Below are positions 1 to 11,130 of a DNA stretch of 62,066 nt, piece after piece. Numbering within the stretch: position 1 is the stretch's first letter; every line of letters begins with the position of its first letter. Under the pieces are notes generated by a model that was given only the letters and a program-made list of their open reading frames with translations, was not told the origin of the DNA and made no database searches. A program made the position numbers and the translations under genes. Origin of the DNA: Oopsacas minuta. Its lineage: Eukaryota > Porifera > Hexactinellida > Lyssacinosida > Leucopsacidae. The stretch is taken from NCBI GenBank assembly GCA_024704765.1, contig JAKMXF010000302.1, forward strand, positions 462,389 through 524,454, in the 5' to 3' direction.

Positions 1-1125
1 TGTACGTCCAGCTGCCGCACTTCCTCCTGTACGTCCCAGCTGCCGCACTTCCTCGTGTACGTCCAGCTGCCGCACCTCCTCCTGTACGTCCAGCTGCCGC
101 ACCTCCTGCAGTACGTCCCTGCTGCCGCACTTCCTCCTGTACGTCCCAGCAGCCGCACTTCCTCCTGTACGCCCAGCTGCCGCACTTCCTAGTGTACGCC
201 CAGCTGCCGCACCTCCTCCTCTACGTCCAGCAGCCGCACCTCCTCCTCTACGTCCAGCAGCCGCACCTCCTCCTCTACGTCCAGCAGCCGCACCTCCTCC
301 TCTACGTCCAGCTGCCGCACCTCCTCCTCTACGTCCAGCTGCCGCACCTCCTCCTCTACGTCCAGCAGCCGCACCTCCTCGTCTACGTCCAGCTGCCGCA
401 CCTACTCCTCTACGTCCAGCTGTCGCACCTCCTCCTCTACGTCCAGCTGCCGCACCTCCTCCTGTACGTCCCAGCTGCCGCACTTCCTCCTGTACGTCCA
501 GCTGCCGCACTTCCTCCTGTACGTCCAGCTGCCGCACCTCCTGCTGTACGTCCCTGCTGCCGCACCTCCTGCTGTACGTCCCTGCTGCCGCACTTCCTCG
601 TGTACGTCCAGCTGCCGCACCTCCTGCTGTACGTCCCTGCTGCCGCACTTCCTCCTGTACGTCCCAGCAGCCGCACTTCCTCCTGTACGCCCAGCTGCCG
701 CACTTCCTAGTGTACGCCCAGCTGCCGCACCTCCTCCTGTACGTCCAGCTGCCGCACTTCCTCCTGTACGTCCCAGCTGCCGCACTTCCTCGTGTACGTC
801 CAGCTGCCGCACCTCCTCCTGTACGTCCAGCTGCCGCACCTCCTGCAGTACGTCCCTGCTGCCGCACTTCCTCCTGTACGTCCCAGCAGCCGCACTTCCT
901 CCTGTACGCCCAGCTGCCGCACTTCCTAGTGTACGCCCAGCTGCCGCACCTCCTCCTCTACGTCCAGCAGCCGCACCTCCTCCTCTACGTCCAGCAGCCG
1001 CACTTCCTCCTGTACGTCCAGCTGCCGCACCTCCTGCTGTACGTCCCTGCTGCCGCACCTCCTGCTGTACGTATCAGCTGCCATACCTCCTGCTGTACGT
1101 CTTAGCTGCCTTACAGCTCCTCCTC
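1..1125. repeat. GC-rich 27/28-bp minisatellite (VNTR)
   Basis: About forty tandem copies of a 27-bp unit (consensus start TGTACGTCCAGCTGCCGCAC), with 28-bp variants carrying an extra C or a CCTGCTG core. The array runs off the left edge, so its true length is unknown. By eye, bases 1-266 recur at 738-1003, so the array also has a higher-order copy structure. The 27-bp unit is nine codons, which makes long open frames on both strands (repeating LLYVQLPHL forward, VEEEVRQLD reverse). The 28-bp units shift these frames, so I do not call a protein. Its GC content is far above that of its surroundings. Confidence 0.95.
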
Positions 1126-1192
1126 TTGCAAGATTTCAAACGATTTTGAAATCATTTTATCCAATTTATAATCGATGTGAAGTCCTTTTATA

Positions 1193-1740
1193 CAATTTCA
1201 AATCAATTTGACATCAATTAATTAGAACAAAATTCATTTTTTCGAAAAAGAACAATAACCTGCTAACAATAGGCTAGGTGTAATAGTAATAACTGTTTAT
1301 TGAAATCTAATTCCAATGTTATGAAATCAACCCTACAATTTGAAAAGGAGGAATCTTCCTTCAAGAAATGTCCAGGGAACGAAATTTCCGGGGAACGAAA
1401 TGTCCGCTAATCATTTTAAACATTTGATACAATTTTATATCATTTTGAACTCATTTTATACAATTTCAAATCAATTTGACATCAATTAATTAGAACAAAA
1501 TTCATTTTTTCGAAAAAGAACAATAACCTGCTAACAATAGGCTAGGTGTAATAGTAATAACTGTTTATTGAAATCTAATTCCAATGTTATGAAATCAACC
1601 CTACAATTTGAAAAGGAGGAATCTTCCTTCAAGAAATGTCCAGGGAACGAAATTTCCCGGGAACGAAATGTCAGCTAATCATTTTAAACATTTGATACAA
1701 TTTTATATCATTTTGAACTCATTTTATACAATTTCAAATT
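1193..1740. repeat. 268-bp tandem duplication
   Basis: Two near-identical 268-bp units (1193-1460 and 1461-1728) are followed by the first bases of a third. The join motif CAATTTCAAAT occurs at 1193, 1461 and 1729, exactly 268 bp apart. The units differ at a few bases, such as TTCCGGGG against TTCCCGGG. The flanks (1131-1192 and 1741-1850) are simple AT-rich runs of ATCATTTTGAA-like words. No coding is seen in the unit. Confidence 0.9.
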
Positions 1741-1848
1741 AACTTGAAATTATTTTGAAATCATTTTATAGAATTTCAAATCATTTTGAAATCATTTTGT
1801 AATCATTTTATACTATTTTAAATCAATTTTAAAACATTTGATGCAATT

Positions 1849-2671
1849 TTATATCCATAAAGAACTATTGTATAAAACATCTCTACTCCAATAATCAGCA
1901 ATTTTAGGGAAAACAACAGGACCCATGTGGATCAACAAACCAATGAACATTCGTATTTCAGTTCTATCAGTTTGCTTCCAGTTATTGAAACGAGAATTAC
2001 TGCGTAGTTTTCTAGAGTTCAATAAAAATTGCTCCGCATATCTATTAGTTTCCTGTACCATCATATCACAAAACTGGTCAGTTAGAAAGAGATCGAACCG
2101 AAGTTCCAAATACTTAGTTTTACCGATCTCAAGCGAATCGAAAAGAAAGGCAGATTTATCAAGTGATAATTGTGGATAGATAGGAGATGAGTTTCCCTTC
2201 TCGAGTATCTCTTTACAAACATTGGCACTATTCATGTCCTGCTCCTCATTGCAACAAAATAGTAAGAGATAAGTTGCAAGAGTCATTGGAGATACATGCT
2301 CGTTTTCAGCGACTGATTCGAGGTGAGACTTAAGAGAAGAGAGCCGATTTCTCAAACCTTTGGTCGTTAAGTTAGCGAGCGATTTCTTTTTTTGAAAGAT
2401 TAAAGTCTTCTTCAAAGTTAATGGTTAATGAAGAAGAGGCACTTAACCTAGGCTTCTTTGGCAGAGGACAGAAGCACATGGAATTCCAAGTATCAAGGTC
2501 CGAATATTTATGAAAAGAAGCTCTCTCTTTTTGGATATCATTGAACTTCAGACGAAAGAAATTTTGCTGATCTCGATCAAAACCATGAGTTGAAATAAAT
2601 TGGTCTGCGATTGAACGAGTGCTAAGTAATTTATGCTCACAATAAAACTGAAAAGCTTGAAGGTTGTTCAT
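1849..2671 (-). pseudogene. piggyBac-related transposase, 5' part, frameshifted
   Basis: Two overlapping minus-strand frames (2671-2372, then 2415-1849) join through a frameshift in an A-run near 2395. The downstream part carries a pattern like the start of the piggyBac DDE_Tnp_1_7 domain: LFLTDQFCDMMVQETNRYA, then NNWKQTDRTEIRMFIGLLI and DYWSRD. In piggyBac transposases this region precedes the catalytic core. The three catalytic aspartates would lie further downstream and are absent, since coding stops at 1849 against the AT-rich repeat. The N-terminal 150 or so residues (for example LTTKGLRNRLSSLKSH) do not look like piggyBac, and I do not recognise them. It is a truncated relic. The piggyBac assignment is fairly secure; the source of the N-terminus is unknown. 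Confidence 0.65.
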
Positions 2672-2689
2672 TTTCTAGATAAATAATAT

Positions 2690-5599
2690 ATTATTTATTA
2701 ACAATATTGTAAATACAGGGCAAAAAGTAAGATTATATATATATATGGATGCATGTTTGTTTTATAAGCTATTAAAATACATTCTGAAATCTAAGAATTA
2801 AGGAACTTTTGACGAAAATTTTCTCACAGTAGCAGAGTGTTGATTTTTTAATAGAATCTTTGTAAAAATACGTGATGAGAACATTTATTTATATTAACTA
2901 CAAGCTGAATTTTGTAAACATAAGCATAAAATTGTAAATAACTTTACGTTTTGATTATATCCCTAAGCAACCATAATATTTATATAAAATTTTGAAAAGA
3001 GAATTATTCAAAATATTAGATAAATTCAAAAGTTCAAGTGATTGAAACTATATTTGCGCGAATTTTCGGGAACCTGGAAATTGCTGTATTTTATAGAGAA
3101 TAAAAAATGGTATATTATAAAACTCAGGAGACAACTTGACAGAACGCGACAGATGAAGTTATGAGACTTCGAAGTTGAGTGACGACAGAAATATCTAACA
3201 GAAAAATTTATCAAAATATTTGAGCTATTTTAAGGATTTATTATTTGAACTCCGATTTTATAATCACTATAAAAAGAGAGTAGTCGAAAATGCAATAAAA
3301 TGAAGTCTTTGGAGTGTATTAGTTGCTTAGATACTGGAATTTAAGTTCATTGATATAAATGAATATCTGGGGTTTTCAGGAATAATTTCTGAGCAAGAAA
3401 TTGTAATGCTTATATACATTCCAGTTCTTACTAAACTAAATGATGAATCATAACAATTTTAGACATTTCAAGTAATTGGATATTTCTCTTTCCAATGAAC
3501 TTTAAATGGTTACTAAATATCGGATTGAAATTTTTACCAATTTCCAGGGGGTGTGCCACTGTGTCAGGATAAGAGAGTTCATAATAGGCGTCAAAGAATG
3601 CAGATAGAAATAGAATATATTAAAATATATACAGAAATTAAATTAAGTATAATTAAAATTCAAATCAACAAAGAAGATGAGGTATAATATCTAGTCATTC
3701 TAGTGGACTGAGTAAGTTGTCCGCAGTAAGGTAAGAAAAGGAATTGTGCTATTTATCTTCCAGACATAGGCATGATAACCATCTTGCCGAAAGAAGCAAA
3801 AAAATCAAAAAATCTTATAGAAATCACAATATTAGAATAGGGTGAGTATATATTTTGATTCGGACATATTTATATCTAAGCAGTATAGTAGTTTGGGGAC
3901 ATGACTGAAACAAAGTATCTCAAAAAACATGGGACACAAGATTTGGTGATGGTCGTGAGACTATTAACTTAAGAATTTCTAGGATGTATTTGTTACATTT
4001 GTTTTGAGAAAACAAAAAAAATGGCTAGTTCTTTTTCATATATTAAAAAGGGTAAGTCTTTCTCATGAACACTGATGGGCCTAACTATAATGTTCCTGAA
4101 TCATAATTTAGCTCAGGCCTTATTGCAAAATATTGGAACTTCTAGAATGTGTGCGTGGTAGTGTATTTTATGGTCACCACAAGAACATGTATTCAGTCCT
4201 TTTTGGATTTTTGAGCTGGTGAGCTACACACATGAACACCGATAGGCCTAAATATATGTATTTGACAAAATAATATATACATACTAGGGCTATTGTGAGA
4301 ATATTGCAATTTCTAGAATGTAATTGTTAATTCAGGGCTGTAGCCATGAAAATACAAGTGGTCCTGTCGGATACAGCAAAACAAGACCAAGTGGTCAGAT
4401 AAAGCTATATAATACAGGGGCGTCAGAAATGCCACGATTGCCGCGGCATGATTTCCAAAGCAATATTATCTTGCACTTGATTAATGTTTATGATTTGTGA
4501 AAGATTCTTGCATAGACCGAATATTCTGTATTTTTAATTATTTGCCTTGAAATTCATTATTGATTAATCAATGTCAACATCAATGATATAAGCGCTGGAT
4601 ATTTTTTCGTATTCAAAATATTCAATTCTTGCAACATTTCTCGGGGAATGCAACTAAATTTGATTTGAATATAACTGAAAGCGCCCTAAATTTTCGCATA
4701 TCTTAGGCTTGTTTCTACGAAAAATTATATATTTTGAAAATCATAATTTCAAAGAAACAAGATATTTAACTAAATATTGATAAAGGCCTGGACCATGATG
4801 AAACATTACATATATCTTGACGGGTATATCCAAAATTATGATTTTTGGGTCTACGGCTACCCAGGCTCATAGAACAAGACCCCAATGTTATCACAATAAT
4901 AGGTTACTTTGGAGCGAGTGGAAGGATTCTAAAATTGGTGTATCAATGTATATTCACTATCCCTTCTAAGAATCGGCCAGGAAATGGCTAAATTTCCATC
5001 TTTGTGGGCGTTCCAATGTTTTCAAACGCCGAGTGATCAGCCTAATACATGAGGGTAGACCGCTTAGCTGGAGAACTATGTAAACTACTAAGTATCTACA
5101 GTTCCCTTATGGGTGGGTAAACCTTACTTTTGATAATATTATCAATAAGCAGCGAGCTGCGGTAATAATGTTTTCCTCCGACGGTGCTGAATATAACCTG
5201 GACAAAAGGCCAGGTTGAACTATACAACCTGACAGATTGTGAGATTTAGGAAACTGCAGGCAAAAGTAGTCAGGTTGAAACCGGAACAACCGGATCGGTG
5301 ACTACGGTCCAGTAATTATTAGTTCACAATCAATATAGAATCGGAAAAATGAAAAGTTTGGCCGATCAGTGGTTGTGTGAGAACAAACCGATCCAAAGAA
5401 TTCAAAAAATACACATGCAAGTCTTGGTGGTGGCTATAAAAGAAAAAGGATTGAAAACATTCTTGAAATAGAATAATATTACTAGAGCATTAGTAAATAT
5501 TATGATTCGGAAACTTTTACATTCATGCACATTGTCATGTGAATGACAGACAGATTAGAGAAAATCCAAAGGCCACCAATAAATCCAGACATAGAATAT
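2690..5599. other. AT-rich non-coding stretch
   Basis: No recognisable gene. Around 3890-4330 there are diverged tandem copies of a unit of roughly 165 bp, with recurring words such as TTCTAGAATGT, TGAACACTGATGGGCCTA and TGAACACCGATAGGCCTA. A short GC-richer patch at 5190-5310 contains repeated AACCTGAC/CAGGTTG words. The short open frames here look like chance. Confidence 0.5.
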
Positions 5600-5990
5600 T
5601 CATTTAGCATTAGTAATATTTGATGGAACAACAGCCGCTGCATTGAATATTAACCACCAATTGCGAAACCATCTTTCTACAAATTCACAGACTGTAGACT
5701 TTATTAGCTTAATGTGCATGGGTAGAAGATCTTCAATATCAATGCTCCTAATAAGGTTACGAAAGACACTCGGAAAGTTTTTAGCCACACAAAAAGTATG
5801 CAAGATATTGAACAAAATTATTATATCTTCTCAATGTATTCGCCTCTAGCTTGTGTAAACTTTTCATCCTTTCAACCCACTTTTCTATCATGTTACACCA
5901 CTGAGATTTGGTAAGTTCAGCTGGCACAAGTCCATAAATCACCTGCACAACACTTTCAGACGATGAGCTTTGAAGAACATATGGTGGGTC
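5600..5990 (-). pseudogene. unrecognised exon-like coding segment, frameshifted
   Basis: Two overlapping minus-strand frames look like one coding segment. The first (5990-5781, 69 residues) follows an acceptor-like TTTTAG and reads DPPYVLQ, then VIYGLVPAELTKSQW and EKWVERMKSLHKLEANTLRR, ending in LAYFLCG. The second (5815-5600, 71 residues) continues with SVFRNLIRSIDIEDLLPM and CEFVERWFRNWWLIFNA. The composition (amphipathic helices, Trp, Cys, charged pairs) is protein-like and unlike translated AT-rich noise. I do not recognise the family. It could be a host-gene exon with a sequencing error, or a decayed transposon gene. No neighbour helps decide. Confidence 0.35.
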
Positions 5991-5999
5991 CTACTAAAA

Positions 6000-6951
6000 T
6001 CGTATAACGACCAAGTATCCAGGCAACAAAATGTCTGGCGACGACTTGTTAAACGACAAAATTTCCTAGCCACGATGTCCTACTTGAATGTGTCCGATTA
6101 CCTTCCCTGACACACACATACGTGTAATTCTGCTTTTATAAGATTAGGAATTGTATTATATAATCGTATTACTTGTCTGTGTTAACTAACAACCATCTCA
6201 TTTCCTCAGTATCCTTTGTATTATTGCCGAAACAGCTTGGTTGAAAAGATTTCACTTATTTGGGATATTCGTCATTGGATTCGTCTCGATTCATGTTACA
6301 TTTAATAAATTTCTTTCAATTACTAAAGCCTTAGGCAAAATTATAGCTGCATATTGGATAAAACGAGCCAAAATTGGTTGACTATGCTACTATGGGCCGC
6401 TACACGAATATTTGAATATTCTGAATTTAGGACTAAACTGAGATGGAAGTGGATGTATATTAATGAAATTTCATTTTTTATTACCAGGCACCCACAGTGG
6501 GTTACTTGAGTGCATTGGGTTAAATTTACACTTGATTTAGTGTATTTTGAAAGTGATGTATTTTCTAGATACATATTGGAATACACAGCCCAACAGATAT
6601 GAAAAACATTTCTGGTGCCTCAGAATTTCGTCCTATTTTAGAGTATACTGGATTTGCTGATTTCAATACTACAATTGGTTTTCCTCCATTAGCTCTAGTT
6701 TTTGAGCTTGAGGATATTTCCTTAAATACTGATTCGCCTTTAATGTAGGCTTAATTTGGGATATATAATACCCTAATTGAATCATTTTTCTTTAGTAAAT
6801 CAGAACAATTTTGTGCCTGACTTAAGTCTTGAAATATTGCATCTTTCATTTATTCTTGAACCACATCATGCATGCTTAATATTTTGGATATCATTGTTGT
6901 CATATTATATTGATTTCCATTTCAAATACTAAGTAGTTATTGTTGTATTAC
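6000..6951. other. non-coding stretch upstream of the gene-family copy
   Basis: AT-rich sequence with no recognisable coding, repeat or promoter. Short frames at 6341-6586 have no domain-like pattern. Confidence 0.4.
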
Positions 6952-8632
6952 ATGGCTTCGTAACGAAGAAGTTGTTTGAATAACCCAAATGTATTCTGCT
7001 ATATTTGTGGTGGCTATACTATGAGAGAACACCGAAAACCTATTTCTGACTTTGTTAAGAAGGCATATCTTGCTTATTTTGGAGTCAGGCTTGGAGACCA
7101 AGATAAATTATGGGCCCCGCACATAGTATGTAAAACTTGTGCGGAGCATCTGCGGTAATGGACTGTTTGCAAGAGGAGAAGTCTGAAGTTTGGTATACCA
7201 ATGGTTTGGAGGAAGCCAAAAAACCATTATGATGATTGTTACTTCTGTATTGTCAACATCAAGGGCATCAATTGTAAGAATAAGAGTAATTGGACATATC
7301 CTGACCTAGAGTCAGCGAGACGACCTGTTCCACATTCAGATGGGGTGCCCATTCCGGCTTCGAACCTTCATTAAATGATTCAGATATTCTTCATGAAGCA
7401 GAAGTTAATTCGAGTGATCGCGATTTTGAAGACACTTCATCGATGGTCCCCCAACGTTTTGATCAACTCGAACTGAATGATCTGATCAGCGATCTCGACC
7501 TCTCGAAAGAATCTTCTGAAGTACTGGCATCCAGGTTGAATGACAAAAATTTACTTCACCCTGGAACCAAGATTACATATTATCGTAACAGAGAGCAGTC
7601 TTTACTGCCTTACTTTTCCAACGACAACAGTCTAGTTTGGTGCAATGATGTTGGAGGCCTTTTAGGAGAAATGGGGGTACAAGAATATAGGCCAAATGAA
7701 TGGCGCCTTTTGATCGACAGTTCTACTAGGAGTTTGAAATGTGTTTTGCTCCATAATGGGAACAAATATGCTTCTATTCCAATTGGTCACTCAACCAGTA
7801 TGAAGGAAGTGTATGAGTCAATCAAACTGGTTTTGGAGAAACTGAAATATCATGTTCATCAATGGGTAATTTGTGTTGACTTAAAGATGGTTAATTTCCT
7901 CCTTGGCCAGCAAAGTGGCTACACAAATACCCATGCTTCCTTTGTCTTTGGGATAGCCGAGCAAGAAATGACCACTGGAGAAGAAAAGATTGGCCCTTGA
8001 GAAAGAATATGGTAGTGGGAGAAATGAACATCAATAACAAACTTATGCTTACAAACAGGGAAAGGATCATTCTTCCACCACTGCATATCAAACTGGCGCT
8101 CATCAAATAATTCGTCACAGCTCTGAATAAAGATGGTTCCTGCTTCCATTATCTATGCAATTCATTTCCTGAACTTAGCACCGAAAAGTTCAAAGCTGGA
8201 ATATTTGATGGCCCCAAGATCAGAAAGCTCATTAAAGACACATGTTTTATTAGTTCCATGAATGACACTGAATCTGGAGCTTGGTCCGCATTTGTATTAG
8301 TTACACAAATTTTTTGGGCAACTACAAAGCAGAAAATTCTGCTGAATTAGTAGGCAACATGCTCTCGAAATTCAATAATCCTGGCTGTAAGATGAGCATC
8401 AAGGTTCATTACCTCCATAACCATTTAGATCATTTCCCGGAAAAACCTTGGTGACCTAAGTGAAGAATAAGGAGAAAGGTTCCATCAAGACATCAGGGTA
8501 ATGGAAGAGAGGTACCAGGGAAGGTGGGATATTCACATGATGGGAGATTACTGCTGGAGTCTTCAGCGAGATTGTCCAGGCAAATCTCACTCAACGGTGT
8601 CCCGGAAAAGACGCTTTTTAGACGTTGATTGA
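6952..8632 (+). pseudogene. uncharacterised Cys/His-rich multicopy gene family, copy A (broken)
   Basis: The start ATG at 6952 is fixed by the paralogues at 19807 and 36876. The frame reads MAS, a stop, then NNPNVFCYICGG, LGDQDKLWAPHIVCKTC, a stop at 7156, then FGIPMVWRKPKNHYDDCYFC. A +1 frame (to 8000) gives LNDLISDLDLSKESSE, NEWRLLIDSSTRSLK and WVICVDLKMVNFLLGQQSG. A further frame gives RNDHWRRKDWP, IILPPLHIKLALIK and GPKIRKLI. The C-terminus is GERFHQDIRVMEERYQGRWD and MMGDYCWSL, ending at 8632. The N-terminus has a zinc-ribbon-like CxxC...HxxCxxC. The core, with Asp in IDSS and CVDLK and a late Glu in the GERFHQ block, resembles an RNase H-like fold; that is inference. I recall similar unnamed proteins from other invertebrates, so a mobile or expanded family is likely. 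Several stops and frameshifts make this copy dead. Confidence 0.7.
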
Positions 8633-8692
8633 TTGTTTCTACTGTTTATGGAATTTTCTGTATGCATTTTTACTCTTGTGATAACGTTTATG

Positions 8693-9755
8693 CATAGCCT
8701 ACTAAATATAAGGCCTAACAGTAAAAGTACCAGGGATGAAGTATTAGCTGAAAGCATTTATATACTTGGTTTCTTTATTGTAGGAAAGGTGCATTTTTGC
8801 CTGAATAAATGTTTTGCAGATTTGTAGAACATCAAATTTTACACCAATAAATACTGAATATTTTCAAGAATGCGTCAAAATATGTGTCTAGTAAGCAATT
8901 ATTTAGCAAAATATGTCATTCTTCGATGCCACGTAGAACGTTAAATATTGCATTTATCAACTCAAAGTGAATAAATGAAATGATCTATAGATCCTTTTAT
9001 ACAAATTGTCAAAAATTTGTCATTCAAAAGTTAGCTCGTTGTTGAGTTAAGGTAGAGACCATGGATGACGAATTTTAATGAATATTCAATTATAACTCGA
9101 CAATCATTAAAATTATCGCAAACTCAGAATAGTCAATTTATACTATTTACCCGACCTCCCATACCCTTGCAATAAATTTTGATATGATATCTCTCACCAA
9201 TGTGACGATGCCCATATATGGTAATTTTCAATATTCCGCAATACTCTTCAATTATTTCATATCAAAATGTATTACAAGGGTATGGGAAGTCGGGTATAGA
9301 GTATAAATTGGCTAGTATGATTTTACCATAACTTCACCGATTTTTTAGTTACAATGAATATTCATTCTAATTCGTCATCCATGGTCTCTACCTTAACTCA
9401 ACAACGAGCCAACTTTTGAATGACAAATCTTTGACATTTTGTATAAAAGGATCTATAGATCATTTCATTTATTCACTTTGAGTTGATAAACGCAATATTT
9501 AACGTTCTACAAGGCATCAAAGAATGATATATTTTACTAAATAAATGCTTACTAGAGACATATTTTACACATTCCTAAGTTTTACCATTTATTTGTGTAA
9601 AATTTGATGTCCTACAAAAATGTAATACATTTATTCAGCCAAAAATGCATTTTTCTGCAATAAAGAAACTATGTCTATAAATGCTTTCAGCTAATACTGC
9701 ATCCATGGTGCTAAAATTTCGAGTTACTGTTAGGCCTTATGTTTAGTAGGCTATG
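8693..9755. mobile_element. foldback element (MITE with ~0.5-kb arms), copy 1
   Basis: The sequence begins CATAGCCTACTAAATATAAG and ends with the inverted form CTTATGTTTAGTAGGCTATG. The two halves are inverted copies for roughly 500 bp each, around a centre of some 70 bp near 9220 (CCATATATGG palindrome). It is 1063 bp long. Flanks are a 7-bp direct repeat GTTTATG (8686-8692 and 9756-9762), a target-site duplication. There is no coding capacity. It sits 60 bp after the end of gene-family copy A. The autonomous partner and superfamily are unknown; 7-bp duplications are uncommon. Confidence 0.9.
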
Positions 9756-9762
9756 GTTTATG

Positions 9763-10645
9763 CTAATGGCAAAAAATTCTTAACATATATATTCGTATAT
9801 GTATATATTATAGTAATTAATTAGTTTAAGTCAATTGCGGATATATTTCAAAAAACAAGAGCTGATTGATCAAAACTGACGGCATTTTTCGAATCTACGT
9901 ACAAAATATACCTAAAAACAAGTCACACTTCCAAGGCACCAAAATACCTGTTGACCAGTCTTATCTATATTTCAAGTTTCGTATCATTTCCTTGAGTAAT
10001 TCTCAGTTTATGTCCAATCTAATGTATGTGATAATTGGGATCGTATATTGTTCTATAAATGGCAGTATATTTTGACATTAGTTATAGTTCAAAATACTAA
10101 AATGACTATCCTGTCAAACTCAAGTTTTCTGGGTCAAAGATTCGATCGAAAATATTCCACTACTGATTCTCCACTATTCTCCGTTATTATGGACATCAGT
10201 TTAGATGTTTCGCAATTGATTACCTTGACAAAACATCTATAAAATTTTCAGTGAATGCTTTCGTACCCGCATAATCAATCACAACTGATTAATCCTTTGA
10301 TATCAATTCTTTAGCAGGTTTAGTAACACTGGTCAACAAAATATTTTCAATATTCTTTGATGTTCATACTAATTTAATTCATTTAAGGAGTTATCCCATC
10401 CTGATTCTGAAATATCATCATTTTCCCTATTTACCTGGTATTCAGTGTTCAAAGCAAATACTTTTTGAAATATTTCTTATGTTTTTGTTTTTGCCATTGT
10501 ATTTAAACGATTGGTCTGTTTGTATTCAAAATATCACGATTTCAATGCTATTCGCACTATGGTCCGTTACACAATAGTTTTACGCAACCCTAAAAAGCAT
10601 TATTTTAACGTGAGTTATTTAACTCTTGAAATGCCACAAATATTT
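9763..10645. other. non-coding stretch
   Basis: AT-rich with no recognisable gene or repeat. The open frames at 9866-10242 lack any domain-like pattern. Confidence 0.4.
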
Positions 10646-11045
10646 CTGTGGAACCTCGTTAATCCGACACCTGTCCAATCCGGAATTTCCCTAAACCCGA
10701 CATTATTTCAGTTCACGGATCATTTTGGAATAGTAAACAACCTCAATAATCCGGAACGTCGCTATTCCAGAATCCTACAATTACATGTATAATACGACAT
10801 TTTTCGTCTATCAAAAAATGTCGGATCATGGTTGTTATTTTCCTTCCTTAATTCGACATTATAGTTTTTCTGTTGAACCTAGTATACTGTTAGTATCATA
10901 TTACTCTATCCTAAGGCTTACATTTACTTTTATTGTAGGCCTCCATAATCCGACATTTGGTCGTTTTGACAAATCTCGGATTACTCAGGTTACTCGATAT
11001 TCCGACATCTTTTCATCTCCCATTGAGTATCGGATTATGGAGAAA
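10646..11045. repeat. pogo/Tigger-like terminal and subterminal repeats
   Basis: The terminus-like CTGTGGAACCTCGTTAATCC at 10646 is followed by repeated AATCCGACA, ATCCGGAA and TCGGATTA words in both orientations up to about 11040 (CCTCCATAATCCGACATTTG, CGGATTATGG). Pogo/Tigger elements commonly start CAGT-GAACC-C and have such subterminal motifs. No transposase remains. The open frames here are a by-product of the motif repetition. Confidence 0.4.
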
Positions 11046-11130
11046 TATATCTACTTGCTTTGGAAGAGTATCTTTGGAGATATGTTGGTATTGAAGTAAC
11101 TTTATCTCATTATTGTGTCACCTAAACCAT

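Noticed and set aside
192-1105. Long open frames on both strands in the minisatellite (for example 192-710 plus, 402-1058 minus)
   Set aside because: They follow from a 27-bp unit being a multiple of three. 28-bp units move the frame, both strands are open at once, and there are no splice or start signals.
7891-8149. Minus-strand frames under gene-family copy A
   Set aside because: Shadows of the conserved plus-strand coding, which has matching paralogues at 18134 and 36876.
10511-11099. Plus-strand frames of 93 and 104 residues
   Set aside because: They overlap the pogo-like subterminal repeats, and the translated sequence shows only the repetition of ATCCGACA-type words.
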